Assembly (NCBI RefSeq): GCF_039525805.1
Contig: NZ_BAAAHZ010000014.1
DNA: 64,000 nucleotides
Source of the DNA: Dietzia natronolimnaea
GTDB taxonomy: Bacteria; Actinomycetota; Actinomycetes; Mycobacteriales; Mycobacteriaceae
Direction: 5' to 3' (one strand)
The notes under the pieces are model-generated. The model made no database searches. It was not told the DNA's origin and worked only from the letters and a program-made list of their open reading frames with translations. Each line of letters opens with the position of its first letter. Within the stretch, counting starts at the first letter, position 1. A program made the position numbers and the translations under genes. Below are positions 17,019-27,324 of the stretch, piece after piece.

Positions 17019-17668
17019 GCGGGAACGGCACCTCCGGCGAAAGCGCGAACGGTTCACCCCGCGGCGATCGACGCCGCGAGGCCCTGTTGGCCGAGCTCGA
17101 CCGGCAGCTGCGCACCACCAAACTCGACGACATCTCGGTGGCCGACCTCACCGACGCGGCCGGCATCACCCGATCGGCGTTCTACTTCTACTTCGACTCC
17201 AAGGCCGCGGCGGTGACCGTGTTGCTCTCCTCCATCCAGGCGACCGCCGCCAAGTCGAACGACATGCTGGTGAACTCCGACGGCCGCTTCCGGTCCCGCG
17301 TGTCGACCACGCTGAGCCGCCTGGCGGACCGGATGGTCGACAACGCGCACGTCTACCGTGCCCTGCTCACCGCGCGGACCACGCACGAACCCATGCGCCG
17401 CCTCTGGGACGAGGGGCGGGCCGAGCTGGCGACGCCCATCGCCGAGTACATCCGCTCCGAGCGGGCGGCCGGCCGGGCCCCCGAGGGGGCCGACCCGGAC
17501 TCGCTCGCCACCGCCCTGATCCAGATCAACGAATCGGTTCTCGAACACCTCGTCTACGACCCCGGTGCGGATCGCGAGCCCATGATCGCCACCGCCTCGG
17601 ACCTGTGGGTCCGGGCCATCTACGGCCGCCCGGACCCGGAGGTCGACAACCCAGGAGAACCCTCGTGA
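17015..17668 (+). CDS. TetR-family regulator, EthR-like
   Basis: A 217-residue TetR regulator. The helix-turn-helix (ISVADLTDAAGITRSAFYFYFDSKAAAVTVLL, about residues 35-66) closely resembles EthR, which represses the BVMO gene ethA in mycobacteria. The gene overlaps both the monooxygenase stop (ATGA) and the esterase start (GTGA), so it sits in the middle of the operon it probably controls. In mycobacteria ethR is divergent from ethA; here it is co-directional, so autoregulation would go through the single upstream promoter. Confidence 0.85.
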   Translation: MSGNGTSGESANGSPRGDRRREALLAELDRQLRTTKLDDISVADLTDAAGITRSAFYFYFDSKAAAVTVLLSSIQATAAKSNDMLVNSDGRFRSRVSTTLSRLADRMVDNAHVYRALLTARTTHEPMRRLWDEGRAELATPIAEYIRSERAAGRAPEGADPDSLATALIQINESVLEHLVYDPGADREPMIATASDLWVRAIYGRPDPEVDNPGEPS

Positions 17669-18576
17669 CCAGCCAGATCACCCCCGTCGACCTCGACTTC
17701 CGCTCCGGGGGGGACACCTGCCGCGGGTGGTTCCTGCCCGCGGCCGGGACGGATCGGGCACCGTGCGTCGTCCTGGCACACGGGCTGGGCGGAACGGCCG
17801 ACTCGGGTCTGCTCCAGTTCGCCGAGGCCTTCGCCGCCGCCGGGTACGCGGCGTTCGCGTTCGACTACCGCGGCTTCGGACGGTCTGACGGCGGGCCCCG
17901 ACAGGTCGTCTCGCCGTCGCGGCAGCAGGACGACGTCCGGGCGGCGGTCGCCGCTGTCGCGGCGCGGCCGGACGTCGACGCCGACCGGATCGTCCTGTGG
18001 GGGTGCTCCCTGGGCGGTGGCCACGCGCTCGAGGTGGCCCGGGAGCCGGGCGGGGCCTCGCGCATCGCGGCGGTGATCTCGGTGGTCCCCCTCGTCGACG
18101 GGCGGGCCGCGGCGGTGGCCGCCGCCCGTCAGCACCGGCCGGGCGCCCTGCTCCGCTCCACCGGCACCACGGTCGCGGCCAAGGCCGCGGCGGCGCTGGG
18201 CCGCGCGGAGCCGTTGGTCCCCCTGGTCGGCCCGCCGGGGTCGACCGCTGTGCTCTCCCTGGAGGGATACGATGAGGCCTACGCGTCGATCGCGGGGCCG
18301 AGCTGGCGCAACGAGATCGGGGGCGGGGTCGGGGCGGTACTGGGGTCCTTCCGGCCCGGCGCGAAGGCCGCGGAGCTCGCCGGGACCCCCGTGCTGGTCC
18401 AGATCGCCGACCTGGACCGGAGCGCCCCACCTCACGCCGCGAGCACCGCGGCGTTCGCCGCCCGCGCCGAGGTGCGCCACTACCCGGGCGATCATTTCGA
18501 CCTCTTCCCCGGCCGGCCGTGTCACGACCTCGCGGTCACCCACGCGCTGCACTTCCTGCGCCGTCACGTGGGGTGA
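17665..18576 (+). CDS. Alpha/beta hydrolase (serine esterase type)
   Basis: A 303-residue cytoplasmic hydrolase. The nucleophile elbow is WGCSLGGGH, the oxyanion strand is VVLAHGLGGTADSG, and FDYRGFGRSDG follows. The acid lies in the QIADLDRSAPP block and the His in YPGDHFDLF near the end. This resembles the dienelactone-hydrolase/acyl-transferase-like group. The GTG start overlaps the TetR stop, with AGGAG upstream. Position after a Baeyer-Villiger-type enzyme suggests it hydrolyses the ester product. Confidence 0.83.
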   Translation: MTSQITPVDLDFRSGGDTCRGWFLPAAGTDRAPCVVLAHGLGGTADSGLLQFAEAFAAAGYAAFAFDYRGFGRSDGGPRQVVSPSRQQDDVRAAVAAVAARPDVDADRIVLWGCSLGGGHALEVAREPGGASRIAAVISVVPLVDGRAAAVAAARQHRPGALLRSTGTTVAAKAAAALGRAEPLVPLVGPPGSTAVLSLEGYDEAYASIAGPSWRNEIGGGVGAVLGSFRPGAKAAELAGTPVLVQIADLDRSAPPHAASTAAFAARAEVRHYPGDHFDLFPGRPCHDLAVTHALHFLRRHVG

Positions 18577-18585
18577 CCGACCGAT

Positions 18586-18635
18586 CCGAACTCATCCGAG
18601 CTTCTCCCAACTCCGCCGAACTCCTCCGAACTTCT
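18586..18635 (+). repeat. 30-bp-period direct repeat upstream of the yceI-like promoter
   Basis: Two 20-bp copies (18586-18605 and 18616-18635) sharing CCGAACTC, TCCGA and CTTCT match at 18 of 20 positions and are spaced 30 bp apart. They end 2 bp before the -35, the position expected of an activator binding twice. Confidence 0.5.
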
Positions 18636-18637
18636 TG

Positions 18638-18666
18638 TTGACGCATCACCATTGAGGCGCTACTGT
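18638..18666 (+). promoter_or_regulatory. Sigma-70-type promoter of the YceI gene
   Basis: TTGACG (18638-18643), a 17-bp spacer and TACTGT (18661-18666) are near consensus. Transcription would start about 50 bp before the ATG, giving a short leader with AAGGAG before the gene. Confidence 0.65.
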
Positions 18667-18724
18667 AGGTGACACAACAACCAATCGCCCCGGTGTCCAG
18701 CCGGGGACCACCGAAGGAGTCACC

Positions 18725-19276
18725 ATGACCGCGACGCTCACCGACCTCACCGGCACCTGGAACATCGACCCCACCCACACCCGCCTCGGCTTCGTCACCC
18801 GCCACGCCATGGTCACCAAGGTCCGCGGGTCGTTCAACGACTACACGGGCACGGTCACCGTCCCCGCGGAGGGAGTCGACGGCGCGACCGCCGAGGTCGT
18901 CATCACCGCCTCCTCGATCGACACCCGCAACGCCGACCGCGACGGCCATCTGAAGTCCAACGACTTCTTCGACATGGACAACCACCCGGAGATCACCTTC
19001 CGCTCGACGAAGATCGCGGCCAACGGCTCCGGCGGCGTCGACGTGACCGGCGACCTCACCATCAAGGGCACCACCAAGTCCGTGACCATCCCGTTCGAGT
19101 ACGAGGGCACCGCCACCGACCCGTTCGGCAACCTCCGCGCCGGCTTCGAGGGCACCACGGTCATCAACCGCAGCGACTTCGGCCTGACCTGGAACGCGGC
19201 GCTCGAGACCGGTGGCGTGCTCGTCTCCGAGAAGGTCACCCTCGAGATCGAGCTCTCGGCCATCAAGCAGGCCTGA
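18725..19276 (+). CDS. YceI-family lipid-binding protein
   Basis: A 183-residue lipocalin-like beta-barrel protein. The N-terminal GTWNIDPTHTRLGFVTRH, followed by VRGSFNDYTGTV and the repeated ITASSIDTRNADRDGHLKS block, is the standard YceI signature. The HLKSNDFFDMDNHPEITF loop is also conserved. There is no signal peptide, so this is the cytoplasmic form. Family members bind polyisoprenoids or amphiphiles and are often stress-induced. It is monocistronic behind a near-consensus promoter preceded by a 30-bp direct repeat. The downstream end runs into an N run 7 bp after the stop. Confidence 0.9.
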   Translation: MTATLTDLTGTWNIDPTHTRLGFVTRHAMVTKVRGSFNDYTGTVTVPAEGVDGATAEVVITASSIDTRNADRDGHLKSNDFFDMDNHPEITFRSTKIAANGSGGVDVTGDLTIKGTTKSVTIPFEYEGTATDPFGNLRAGFEGTTVINRSDFGLTWNAALETGGVLVSEKVTLEIELSAIKQA

Positions 19277-19282
19277 GTCCCG

Positions 19283-19333
19283 NNNNNNNNNNNNNNNNNN
19301 NNNNNNNNNNNNNNNNNNNNNNNNNNNNNNNNN
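19283..19333. other. Run of 51 N (sequence gap)
   Basis: Unread bases between the YceI stop and a strong GC hairpin. No gene is cut, but part of the intergenic region is missing. The true length may differ from 51. Confidence 0.99.
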
Positions 19334-19345
19334 CGGCCGGACGAC

Positions 19346-19379
19346 GCCGCCCCCCACCTCGTCGGAGGTGGGGGGCGGC
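19346..19379. terminator. 15-bp perfect-stem bidirectional terminator
   Basis: GCCGCCCCCCACCTC (19346-19360) pairs without mismatch with GAGGTGGGGGGCGGC (19365-19379) around GTCG. It lies between convergent genes (YceI and the minus-strand CG0192-like gene) and probably terminates both. The adjacent N run may reflect sequencing trouble at this stem. Confidence 0.7.
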
Positions 19380-19424
19380 ATTGTCTGCGCCGGAGTGACC
19401 CGGCAAGAACTGCGCCGCCAGGTC

Positions 19425-20027
19425 TTAGGAGACGACGACGAAGACCGCGGAATGCGAGCCGTCGGCGTCCTCCCAGGTCCCGCTGAGCGTGCCCGGCGAG
19501 CCGATCAGGGGGCGGTCCGCCTCGGCGTCGTTCTCCTCCGAGATCACCCGGATCACCTGAGGTGCGGCATCGGCGTCGCTGTCGCCCGTCGCCCCGTCCC
19601 CACCGCCCCGCACGTTGACGGGCGACGGGGTGACCGTGCCGTCCTCCACCGCCAGATGGTCGGCGGCGGTGTCGCGGTGACTGACGACCCGCCGCACCTC
19701 GGTCACGTACACGGGGTCCGCCGGCGCGTCGTACACCCAGCGACGACCGAGGACAGAGTGTTCGAGCGTCCCGACCAGTGCGTCCTGCGCCCCCGGGAGC
19801 TCCGCCCCCCGGTAGGTCACGGGGACGTGGAACGTGCGCGCACCGTCCGAGACGAGGAAGGCCTCCATGCCCACCTCGCCGTCGGGGTCGACGAACCGGT
19901 AGGCGGTCACCTGCTCCAGCCGCGCCGGGTCACCGTCGAACCACGACTGGTGGCGGATCCACGCCCGGAGCAACTCGAGTTTGCCCGGGCTGAGGACGGC
20001 GTCATAGATCTCGGCGGTTCCACTCAT
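19425..20027 (-). CDS. Maltokinase N-cap-like (CG0192-related) protein
   Basis: A 200-residue protein whose N-terminal half (AEIYDAVLSPGKLELLRAWI, FDGDPARLEQVTAYRFVDPDGEVGMEAFLV) resembles the N-terminal cap domain of actinobacterial maltokinases and the corynebacterial CG0192 family. No kinase catalytic domain follows. The C-terminal half carries an acidic Gly-rich insertion. The ATG at 20027 is chosen because the homology begins just after it; there is no clear ribosome-binding site. Its function is not established. Confidence 0.65.
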   Translation of the reverse strand: MSGTAEIYDAVLSPGKLELLRAWIRHQSWFDGDPARLEQVTAYRFVDPDGEVGMEAFLVSDGARTFHVPVTYRGAELPGAQDALVGTLEHSVLGRRWVYDAPADPVYVTEVRRVVSHRDTAADHLAVEDGTVTPSPVNVRGGGDGATGDSDADAAPQVIRVISEENDAEADRPLIGSPGTLSGTWEDADGSHSAVFVVVS

Positions 20028-20239
20028 GGGACAAGCATCCCCGGAGAGCGTCGACGCGGCAAACACTCCGCGAGATGAAGAAGAATTTGTCCGGGCGCCG
20101 TCGCTCCTGCGCATCACGACATTCCACCGACCGGGCTCCGACGGGGAGTGATCGCGGTCACAGCACGCTGGCACTGTCGCCGTTACGGTGACCGCCGTGT
20201 CTCCGGGAGACCCCGGCGCCCGAACGAAAGGTGACCACC
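20028..20239. other. Divergent intergenic region
   Basis: 212 bp between the CG0192-like gene and a secreted-protein gene. Apart from GAAAGG near the latter's start I see no strong promoter pair, palindrome or small gene. Confidence 0.35.
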
Positions 20240-20719
20240 ATGAAGAAGACCATCGCGATCATCGGTTCCGCTGCCGCCCTGTCCTTCTCCGGTGCGGGAC
20301 TGGCCGCCGCCCAGAGCGATCTCCCCGGGCTCGACAGCGGGTCGGTCGGCGCCCCCACGACCGTCGAGACGGACATCGACGGCGCCGAGACCCCCGCCGA
20401 GGTCTCGGACATCGCGCAGCAGCTCTGCGGCACGATCTCCGCGTACGACTTCCTCGGTTCCGTCGGCGGCGTCGCGCCCGGACTGTCGGGCGAGGAGTGC
20501 GAGGCGAACGCCGACCTGGCCATCTCCACCGCGATGACCGGCGACATCGCGGGCGCGATCGACATCCTCCGTGGCATCGACGCCGAGATCCCGGGGGACG
20601 GTGACACCGACGGCACCGAGACCGACGGCGACGACACCGCTTCGGAGGACACCGCTGCCGACGACGCCACCGGCGACGACGTCGCGACGGGCGGCGACAC
20701 GGTCGAGACCGACGCCTGA
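20240..20719 (+). CDS. Secreted acidic protein with Asp/Thr-rich tail
   Basis: A 159-residue exported protein of unknown function. The signal peptide is MKKTIAIIGSAAALSFSGAG with cleavage likely after LAAA, before QSDLPG. The middle has two cysteines (QQLCGTISAY and GEECEANADL), which could form a disulfide. The last 45 residues are almost entirely Asp, Gly, Thr, Glu and Ala, giving a very acidic disordered tail that might bind cations or sit in the cell envelope. The ATG at 20240 is preferred over an in-frame GTG three codons earlier, giving a canonical MKK signal start and better spacing from GAAAGG. A hairpin terminator follows the stop. Confidence 0.75.
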   Translation: MKKTIAIIGSAAALSFSGAGLAAAQSDLPGLDSGSVGAPTTVETDIDGAETPAEVSDIAQQLCGTISAYDFLGSVGGVAPGLSGEECEANADLAISTAMTGDIAGAIDILRGIDAEIPGDGDTDGTETDGDDTASEDTAADDATGDDVATGGDTVETDA

Positions 20720-20730
20720 CAGACCCGAGC

Positions 20731-20762
20731 CGGCCCCGGCCCCCACGACGGGGCCGGGGCCG
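20731..20762 (+). terminator. 13-bp-stem terminator after the secreted-protein gene
   Basis: CGGCCCCGGCCCC (20731-20743) pairs perfectly with GGGGCCGGGGCCG (20750-20762) around CACGAC, 11 nt after the stop. It can also serve the convergent minus-strand hydrolase gene. Confidence 0.7.
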
Positions 20763-20801
20763 CCGTCATCTCCAGCCGGGCCCTGTCGGATCGGCGGTCC
20801 C

Positions 20802-21734
20802 CTATCGGGCCTCGTCGCCGCCCGCGGTCACGAGCTCACCGAGGAGCTGGTGGTCGATGTGGCCGGGCTCGGTCGACTCCATGAAGTCGACGAGGATCCG
20901 CTCGACCGCGGCGGGATCCTCGACGTGCGGATAATGCCCGGTGCCCTCGACGATCGCGAGCCGGCTGCCCGGGATCGCCTCGTGGGTGGTGTGCCCGTGC
21001 GAGACGGGGATGATCGGGTCGCGGTCGCCCCAGATCAGCTGGAAGGGCAACTGCGCCGCCAGATAGAGCCTGTTGCTGGCGGAGACGGCCTGCCCCTTGT
21101 TGTCCACGACCGCGCGGAGGGTCTTGAAGAACGTGCGACGGTGCCCGGGCCTGCCGAGCGACTCGTACGCCGCCCACGGCTCCTCGAGCGCGATCGCGCG
21201 GACTCCCCTGCCGGTGAGGAACCCGCGGGCCTTGTCCCCGGCGGACACCAGGAACGGGGCCGCGCCCGCGGTCAGCAGGAGCTCGGCTCCGGGGACCGCG
21301 AGAAGGCGCAGGATCCAGTTGACCTCCTTGCCCAGGCCGCCGCTGCCGATCAGCGCGATGCGCTCGCAGAAGTCGGGGTACTGGTAGACGAACTGCAGGG
21401 CCACGCCGCCACCGAGCGACTGGCCGATCACCGTGCACCGCCTGATGCCCTTGACCACCAGCAGGTCGCGCAGGGCGGAGGCCATCGCCCCGAGCGAGTA
21501 GTCGTCGAAGTCGAGGGAGCTCTCCCCGTGGCCCGGCAGGTCGGGGGCGATGATGTGGAACCTCGACTCCAGGCGCGGGATCAATTCCCGCCAGGTGACG
21601 GAACTGCCCGCCATGCCGTGGATGAGGAGCAGCGTCGGTTTGCCCTCGTCGGCTCCCGCCTCGCGGTACGCCAGCTCGCGTCCGTGGAGCCTTGTCCGCT
21701 GTATCTCGGTCTTGTGCACATCGCTGTTCTGCAT
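20802..21734 (-). CDS. Alpha/beta hydrolase
   Basis: A 310-residue alpha/beta-hydrolase. HGMAGSSVTW forms the oxyanion region, GQSLGGGVAL is the nucleophile elbow, DRDPIIP carries the acid, and GTGHYPHVED the catalytic His, so the triad is complete. The ATG at 21734 is used because GAGGGGGA lies just upstream; the frame stays open for another 35 codons without a better start. It is encoded downstream of the SRPBCC-acyl-CoA dehydrogenase pair on the same strand, after a 120-bp gap. The substrate is not evident. Confidence 0.85.
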   Translation of the reverse strand: MQNSDVHKTEIQRTRLHGRELAYREAGADEGKPTLLLIHGMAGSSVTWRELIPRLESRFHIIAPDLPGHGESSLDFDDYSLGAMASALRDLLVVKGIRRCTVIGQSLGGGVALQFVYQYPDFCERIALIGSGGLGKEVNWILRLLAVPGAELLLTAGAAPFLVSAGDKARGFLTGRGVRAIALEEPWAAYESLGRPGHRRTFFKTLRAVVDNKGQAVSASNRLYLAAQLPFQLIWGDRDPIIPVSHGHTTHEAIPGSRLAIVEGTGHYPHVEDPAAVERILVDFMESTEPGHIDHQLLGELVTAGGDEAR

Positions 21735-21854
21735 GTCGCATTCCCCCTCGGGGACGGTCTCCGCGCCGTACCTCGTCGCAAGGAGCACCTCGACCCATTG
21801 TGCGCCATCAGGGGCCCGGGGAGCAGTTCTCTCTATCACATCCGGCCCGGACGC

Positions 21855-22316
21855 TCATCCGAACTCCCGCGCGAGCCGCCGGTGCCGGTGGGCGAACAGT
21901 GCCCCGACCACCACACGGACGACCGATCCGGGCACCAGCGCACGCGGTACGGCCAGCAGGGTGTCGGTGACGCGGGTGGAGCCGTCGGCCAGCGATTCGA
22001 GCTCTCGGCGGTGCTCCCACACCCGACACGACCCGAGCTCCGAACGCTCCTGGAAGAACCGGGGAGCCTCCAGGTCGACCAGGACCAGGTCGTCGTACTC
22101 CACCGGGATGACCCCGCCGAGCAGGACCCACGCGCGCCCGATCGGCCGACCCAGCGGCACGTCCGCGATGGAGGCCCCCGCCAGTCGCGCCGGGAAGCGC
22201 ATCCGCAGCAGAGGCCGGAACTCGTCACTGACCCCGTCCGCGGTGACCACGCGCGCCCACACCTCGTCGCGCGGGGCGCGGACCACGCTCGCCCGCACCA
22301 CCTCGACGGCCGTCAC
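21855..22316 (-). CDS. SRPBCC-like small protein
   Basis: A 153-residue protein resembling the START/polyketide-cyclase fold: VVRASVVRAPRDEVWARVV at the N-terminus, a central strand region EYDDLVLVDLE, and the C-terminal helix ALFAHRHRRLAREFG. The GTG start overlaps the acyl-CoA dehydrogenase stop (GTGA), so the two are made together. Such proteins hold hydrophobic ligands; a role with acyl or steroid-like substrates of the dehydrogenase is a guess. Confidence 0.68.
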   Translation of the reverse strand: MTAVEVVRASVVRAPRDEVWARVVTADGVSDEFRPLLRMRFPARLAGASIADVPLGRPIGRAWVLLGGVIPVEYDDLVLVDLEAPRFFQERSELGSCRVWEHRRELESLADGSTRVTDTLLAVPRALVPGSVVRVVVGALFAHRHRRLAREFG

Positions 22317-23524
22317 GGCAACCGCTGACCGGAGATCGCGCGGGCGATCACCAGCTGCTGGATCTGCTCGGTGCCCTCGAAGATGTCGAAGATCTTGGCG
22401 TCGCGGTGCATCCGCTCGACCGGGTACTCGCGGGTGTACCCCACCCCGCCGAGGATCTGGATGGCGCGCTCGGTGGCCCACACGGCGGTACGGCCGGCCT
22501 TGAGCTTGGACATGGAGCCCTCGGCCCGGGCCATGGGCTGCCGGGTCGCGCCCAACCACGCGGCCCGGCGGACCAGCAGTCGAGAGGCGTCGATCTCCAC
22601 CGCCATGTCCGCGAGCAGGAACGAGATGGCCTGGTTCTCGATGATCGGTCGGCCGAACACCACCCGCCCCTTGGCGTACTCGAGCGCGTACTCGTGTGCC
22701 GCCCGCGCGATGCCCACGGCCATCGCGCCCACGGTGGGTCGGGTCCGTTCGAACGTCGCCATGGCGGCCTGGCCCCCGGTCCGCTCGCCCTCCCGGGCGC
22801 GGGCCAGCTTCTCGTCGAGCTTCTCCTTGCCGCCCAGCAGCGCCGAGCCCGGCACCCGGACGTCGTCGAAGAAGATGTCGGCGGTCGCCGACGCGCGCAG
22901 GCCGTGCTTCTTGAGTCGGGGTCCGGCCTCGATCCCGGGGGTCCCGGCCTCCATGACGAAGGCGGCCTGGCCGCGGGAACCGAGCTCCGGGTCCACCACC
23001 GCCTGCACCACGAGGACCGAGGCCACCCCGCCGTTGGTCACCCAGGCCTTCTGCCCGGAGATCACCCACTCGTCCGTGGCCTCGTCGTAACGGGCCCGGG
23101 TGCGCATGTTGCCGACGTCGCTGCCGGCCTCCGGCTCGGACGAGCAGAACCCGCCGACCGCCGGTTCGGCTTCGGTGCCGTAGCAGCGGGGCACCCACTC
23201 GATGATCTGGTCCGTGGTCCCGGCCGAGGCGATGCCCGCCGCGGCCAGTCCGGTGCCCATGATGGACAAGCCGATCCCCGCGTCGCCCCAGAACAGCTCC
23301 TCGCACAGGATCGGATAGGACTGACCGGTGTCGTCCTTCCGCAGCGTGGCCATGATCTCGTAGCCGTACAGCCCGATCCTGGCGGCCTCCTGGATGACCG
23401 GCCAGGGCGTCTCCTCGCGCTCGTCCCACTCGCGGGCGGCCGGCCGGATGACCTCTTCGGCGAAGGCGTGGGCCCAGTCCTGCAGCTCGCGCTGCTCGTC
23501 GGTCGGTTCCATGCTGAAGGTCAT
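22313..23524 (-). CDS. Acyl-CoA dehydrogenase
   Basis: A 403-residue FAD enzyme that introduces the alpha-beta double bond into acyl-CoA. The flavin-binding signature FCSSEPEAGSDVGNMRTRA and the adjacent EWVISGQKAWVTNGG are present. The catalytic base is the Glu of FDIFEGTEQIQQL near the C-terminus, in the usual medium/short-chain position. The N-terminal all-helical domain and length match the family. It is first in an operon with the SRPBCC gene. No acyl-CoA ligase or hydratase is adjacent, so the chain type is unknown. Confidence 0.92.
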   Translation of the reverse strand: MTFSMEPTDEQRELQDWAHAFAEEVIRPAAREWDEREETPWPVIQEAARIGLYGYEIMATLRKDDTGQSYPILCEELFWGDAGIGLSIMGTGLAAAGIASAGTTDQIIEWVPRCYGTEAEPAVGGFCSSEPEAGSDVGNMRTRARYDEATDEWVISGQKAWVTNGGVASVLVVQAVVDPELGSRGQAAFVMEAGTPGIEAGPRLKKHGLRASATADIFFDDVRVPGSALLGGKEKLDEKLARAREGERTGGQAAMATFERTRPTVGAMAVGIARAAHEYALEYAKGRVVFGRPIIENQAISFLLADMAVEIDASRLLVRRAAWLGATRQPMARAEGSMSKLKAGRTAVWATERAIQILGGVGYTREYPVERMHRDAKIFDIFEGTEQIQQLVIARAISGQRLP

Positions 23525-23549
23525 CGGTTCCTCTCGGTGGGGTGGTGGG

Positions 23550-24767
23550 TCAGCGGGTGGCGGGGTCGCCGCCGGGTGACGCGGGCTCGTCGTCGTCCGG
23601 TCCGGACCTCTCGTCGTCGTCCGGCCCGGAGACCACGGCGCGGTCGGGCACCAGTCCCGGCGCCTCGCCGGGTTCCCGGTCCACGTCCCCGTCCGTCCCT
23701 CCGGCCAGGTATCTCACCACGGTGTTCACCATGGCGGTGACGGGCACGGCGAACAGCGCTCCCACGACGCCGAACAGGTAGGTCCCCGAGGCCACCACCA
23801 CGATCACGGCCAGCGGGTGGAGGGCCACCGCGTGACCCATGAGGACGGGCTGCAGCAGGTGCGACTCCACCTGGTGCACCACCAGGACGATCGCCAGCAT
23901 CGCGATGGCGATCACCGGTCCCCGGTCCACCAGCGCCAGCGCGGTCGGAATCAGCCCCGCGACGAGCGTGCCCACGATGGGGACGAACGACGCGAGGAAC
24001 ACCACCACCACGATGGGGATCACGAAGGGTACGCGCAGCACCAGCGCACCGAGTCCCACCCCGGTGGCGTTGATCGCGGCCACGGTCAGCTGCGTCCGGG
24101 TGTAGGCGCCGAGGCTGCCCCAGCCCTGACGCAGCGCGCGGTCGACGTTGAGCCGGCTCGCGCGGGGGAACCACCCGACGAAGAACGCCCACAGCTTCTC
24201 CCCCTGGTAGAGGAAGAAGAACAGGGCCACCAGGCAGATGAGCAGACCGGCCACCGCGTCGACGGCCGTGTGCCCGAACTGGACCGCGCCCGCGGCCACC
24301 GCCTCGGAGTGGGACTCGATCCAGGCGCGGACCTGCGCGACGGCCTCCTGGAGCCGGTCGGCGGTGAGGTGGAGCGGGCCGTCCTCCAACCACTGCAGGG
24401 CGGTGTCGACGCCGCTGCCGAGTTTCTCCCTCATCTCCGGGACCCCGGTCGCGAGCTGGGTGGTGACCAGCGCCAGCGCGCCCACGACCAGCGCCAGGAC
24501 CCCGAGGACGACGACGAGCGCCGCCAGCGCCCGCGGGACCCGCCGGGGCACGCGGTCCACCAGCGGCCGGAGCATGGCGGCGAGCAACACCGCGATCGCG
24601 AGTGGCGCCAGGATCACCGACAGTCGGCCGATGGCCTGGCCGAGGATCCACCCGCCTCCGGCGATCAGCAGTAGGCAGGCCGCCCAGGCCGCGGCCAGGA
24701 CCACCGGATACGGGAGATGGGATCGGGGGATCGCGGCCGTGCCGGCGTCCTCACCGTGGGTCGTCAT
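23550..24767 (-). CDS. AI-2E-family transporter (TqsA/PerM-like)
   Basis: A 405-residue polytopic membrane protein of the AI-2E/PerM family. About eight TM segments are visible, with the long amphipathic region between TM2 and TM3 and the conserved GYRLNVDRALRQGWGSLGAYTR-type block. The segment SFVPIVGTLVAGLIP, followed by VVHQVESHLLQPVLMG, is the family hallmark. Substrates are diverse, and some members move Na+/H+. The C-terminal 50 residues are acidic and disordered, with a repeated GPDDDE. The ATG at 24767 has no clear ribosome-binding site. Confidence 0.87.
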   Translation of the reverse strand: MTTHGEDAGTAAIPRSHLPYPVVLAAAWAACLLLIAGGGWILGQAIGRLSVILAPLAIAVLLAAMLRPLVDRVPRRVPRALAALVVVLGVLALVVGALALVTTQLATGVPEMREKLGSGVDTALQWLEDGPLHLTADRLQEAVAQVRAWIESHSEAVAAGAVQFGHTAVDAVAGLLICLVALFFFLYQGEKLWAFFVGWFPRASRLNVDRALRQGWGSLGAYTRTQLTVAAINATGVGLGALVLRVPFVIPIVVVVFLASFVPIVGTLVAGLIPTALALVDRGPVIAIAMLAIVLVVHQVESHLLQPVLMGHAVALHPLAVIVVVASGTYLFGVVGALFAVPVTAMVNTVVRYLAGGTDGDVDREPGEAPGLVPDRAVVSGPDDDERSGPDDDEPASPGGDPATR

Positions 24768-24923
24768 GGGACAACCATAGGCGCGCTGACCTCCGACGAC
24801 GTCGGGTTCGCGCGGCACAGTACTCCTGTTCCGGCAGGTCCGCGACTGGTTGCGAAGTGCGCGCGGGGTGGGACAGTCGGTGTGACACGCGTGAACTCAC
24901 ACCCAACCCATCGGAGGAGTCAC
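24768..24923 (+). promoter_or_regulatory. katE upstream region with GGTGTGA inverted repeat
   Basis: 156 bp divergent to the AI-2E transporter. At 24879-24903 GGTGTGA and TCACACC form perfect 7-bp arms around 11 nt (which contain CACGCGTG), ending 10 bp before the GGAGG ribosome-binding site. It could be a regulator site or a leader stem. The half-site matches the one before the lipase gene. Confidence 0.45.
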
Positions 24924-27173
<2,250 letters not shown>

Positions 27174-27182
<9 letters not shown>

Positions 27183-27275
27183 TCGCGGCACAGATCTGAG
27201 GGCGGCACGGATCTGCAGGCGGGCCGGATCTGAAGGCGGCACAGATCTGAAGGCGGCACGGATGTGAGGCCGGAG
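27174..27275 (+). repeat. Six tandem copies of a 17-bp repeat at the katE 3' end
   Basis: Six contiguous 17-bp units begin at 27174, 27191, 27208, 27225, 27242 and 27259. The typical unit is CGGATCTGAAGGCGGCA. Copies 4 and 5 differ at one base, and copy 6 is the most diverged. The first copy contains the last codons and stop of katE, so the array grew from the gene end. Each unit has GATCT/AGATCT. No ribosome-binding site or gene is inside. Confidence 0.85.
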
Positions 27276-27324
27276 CGGTGCTGATGGCAGCGCCGCGCTG
27301 ATACCCGGGGGTAGCGTCAACGGC

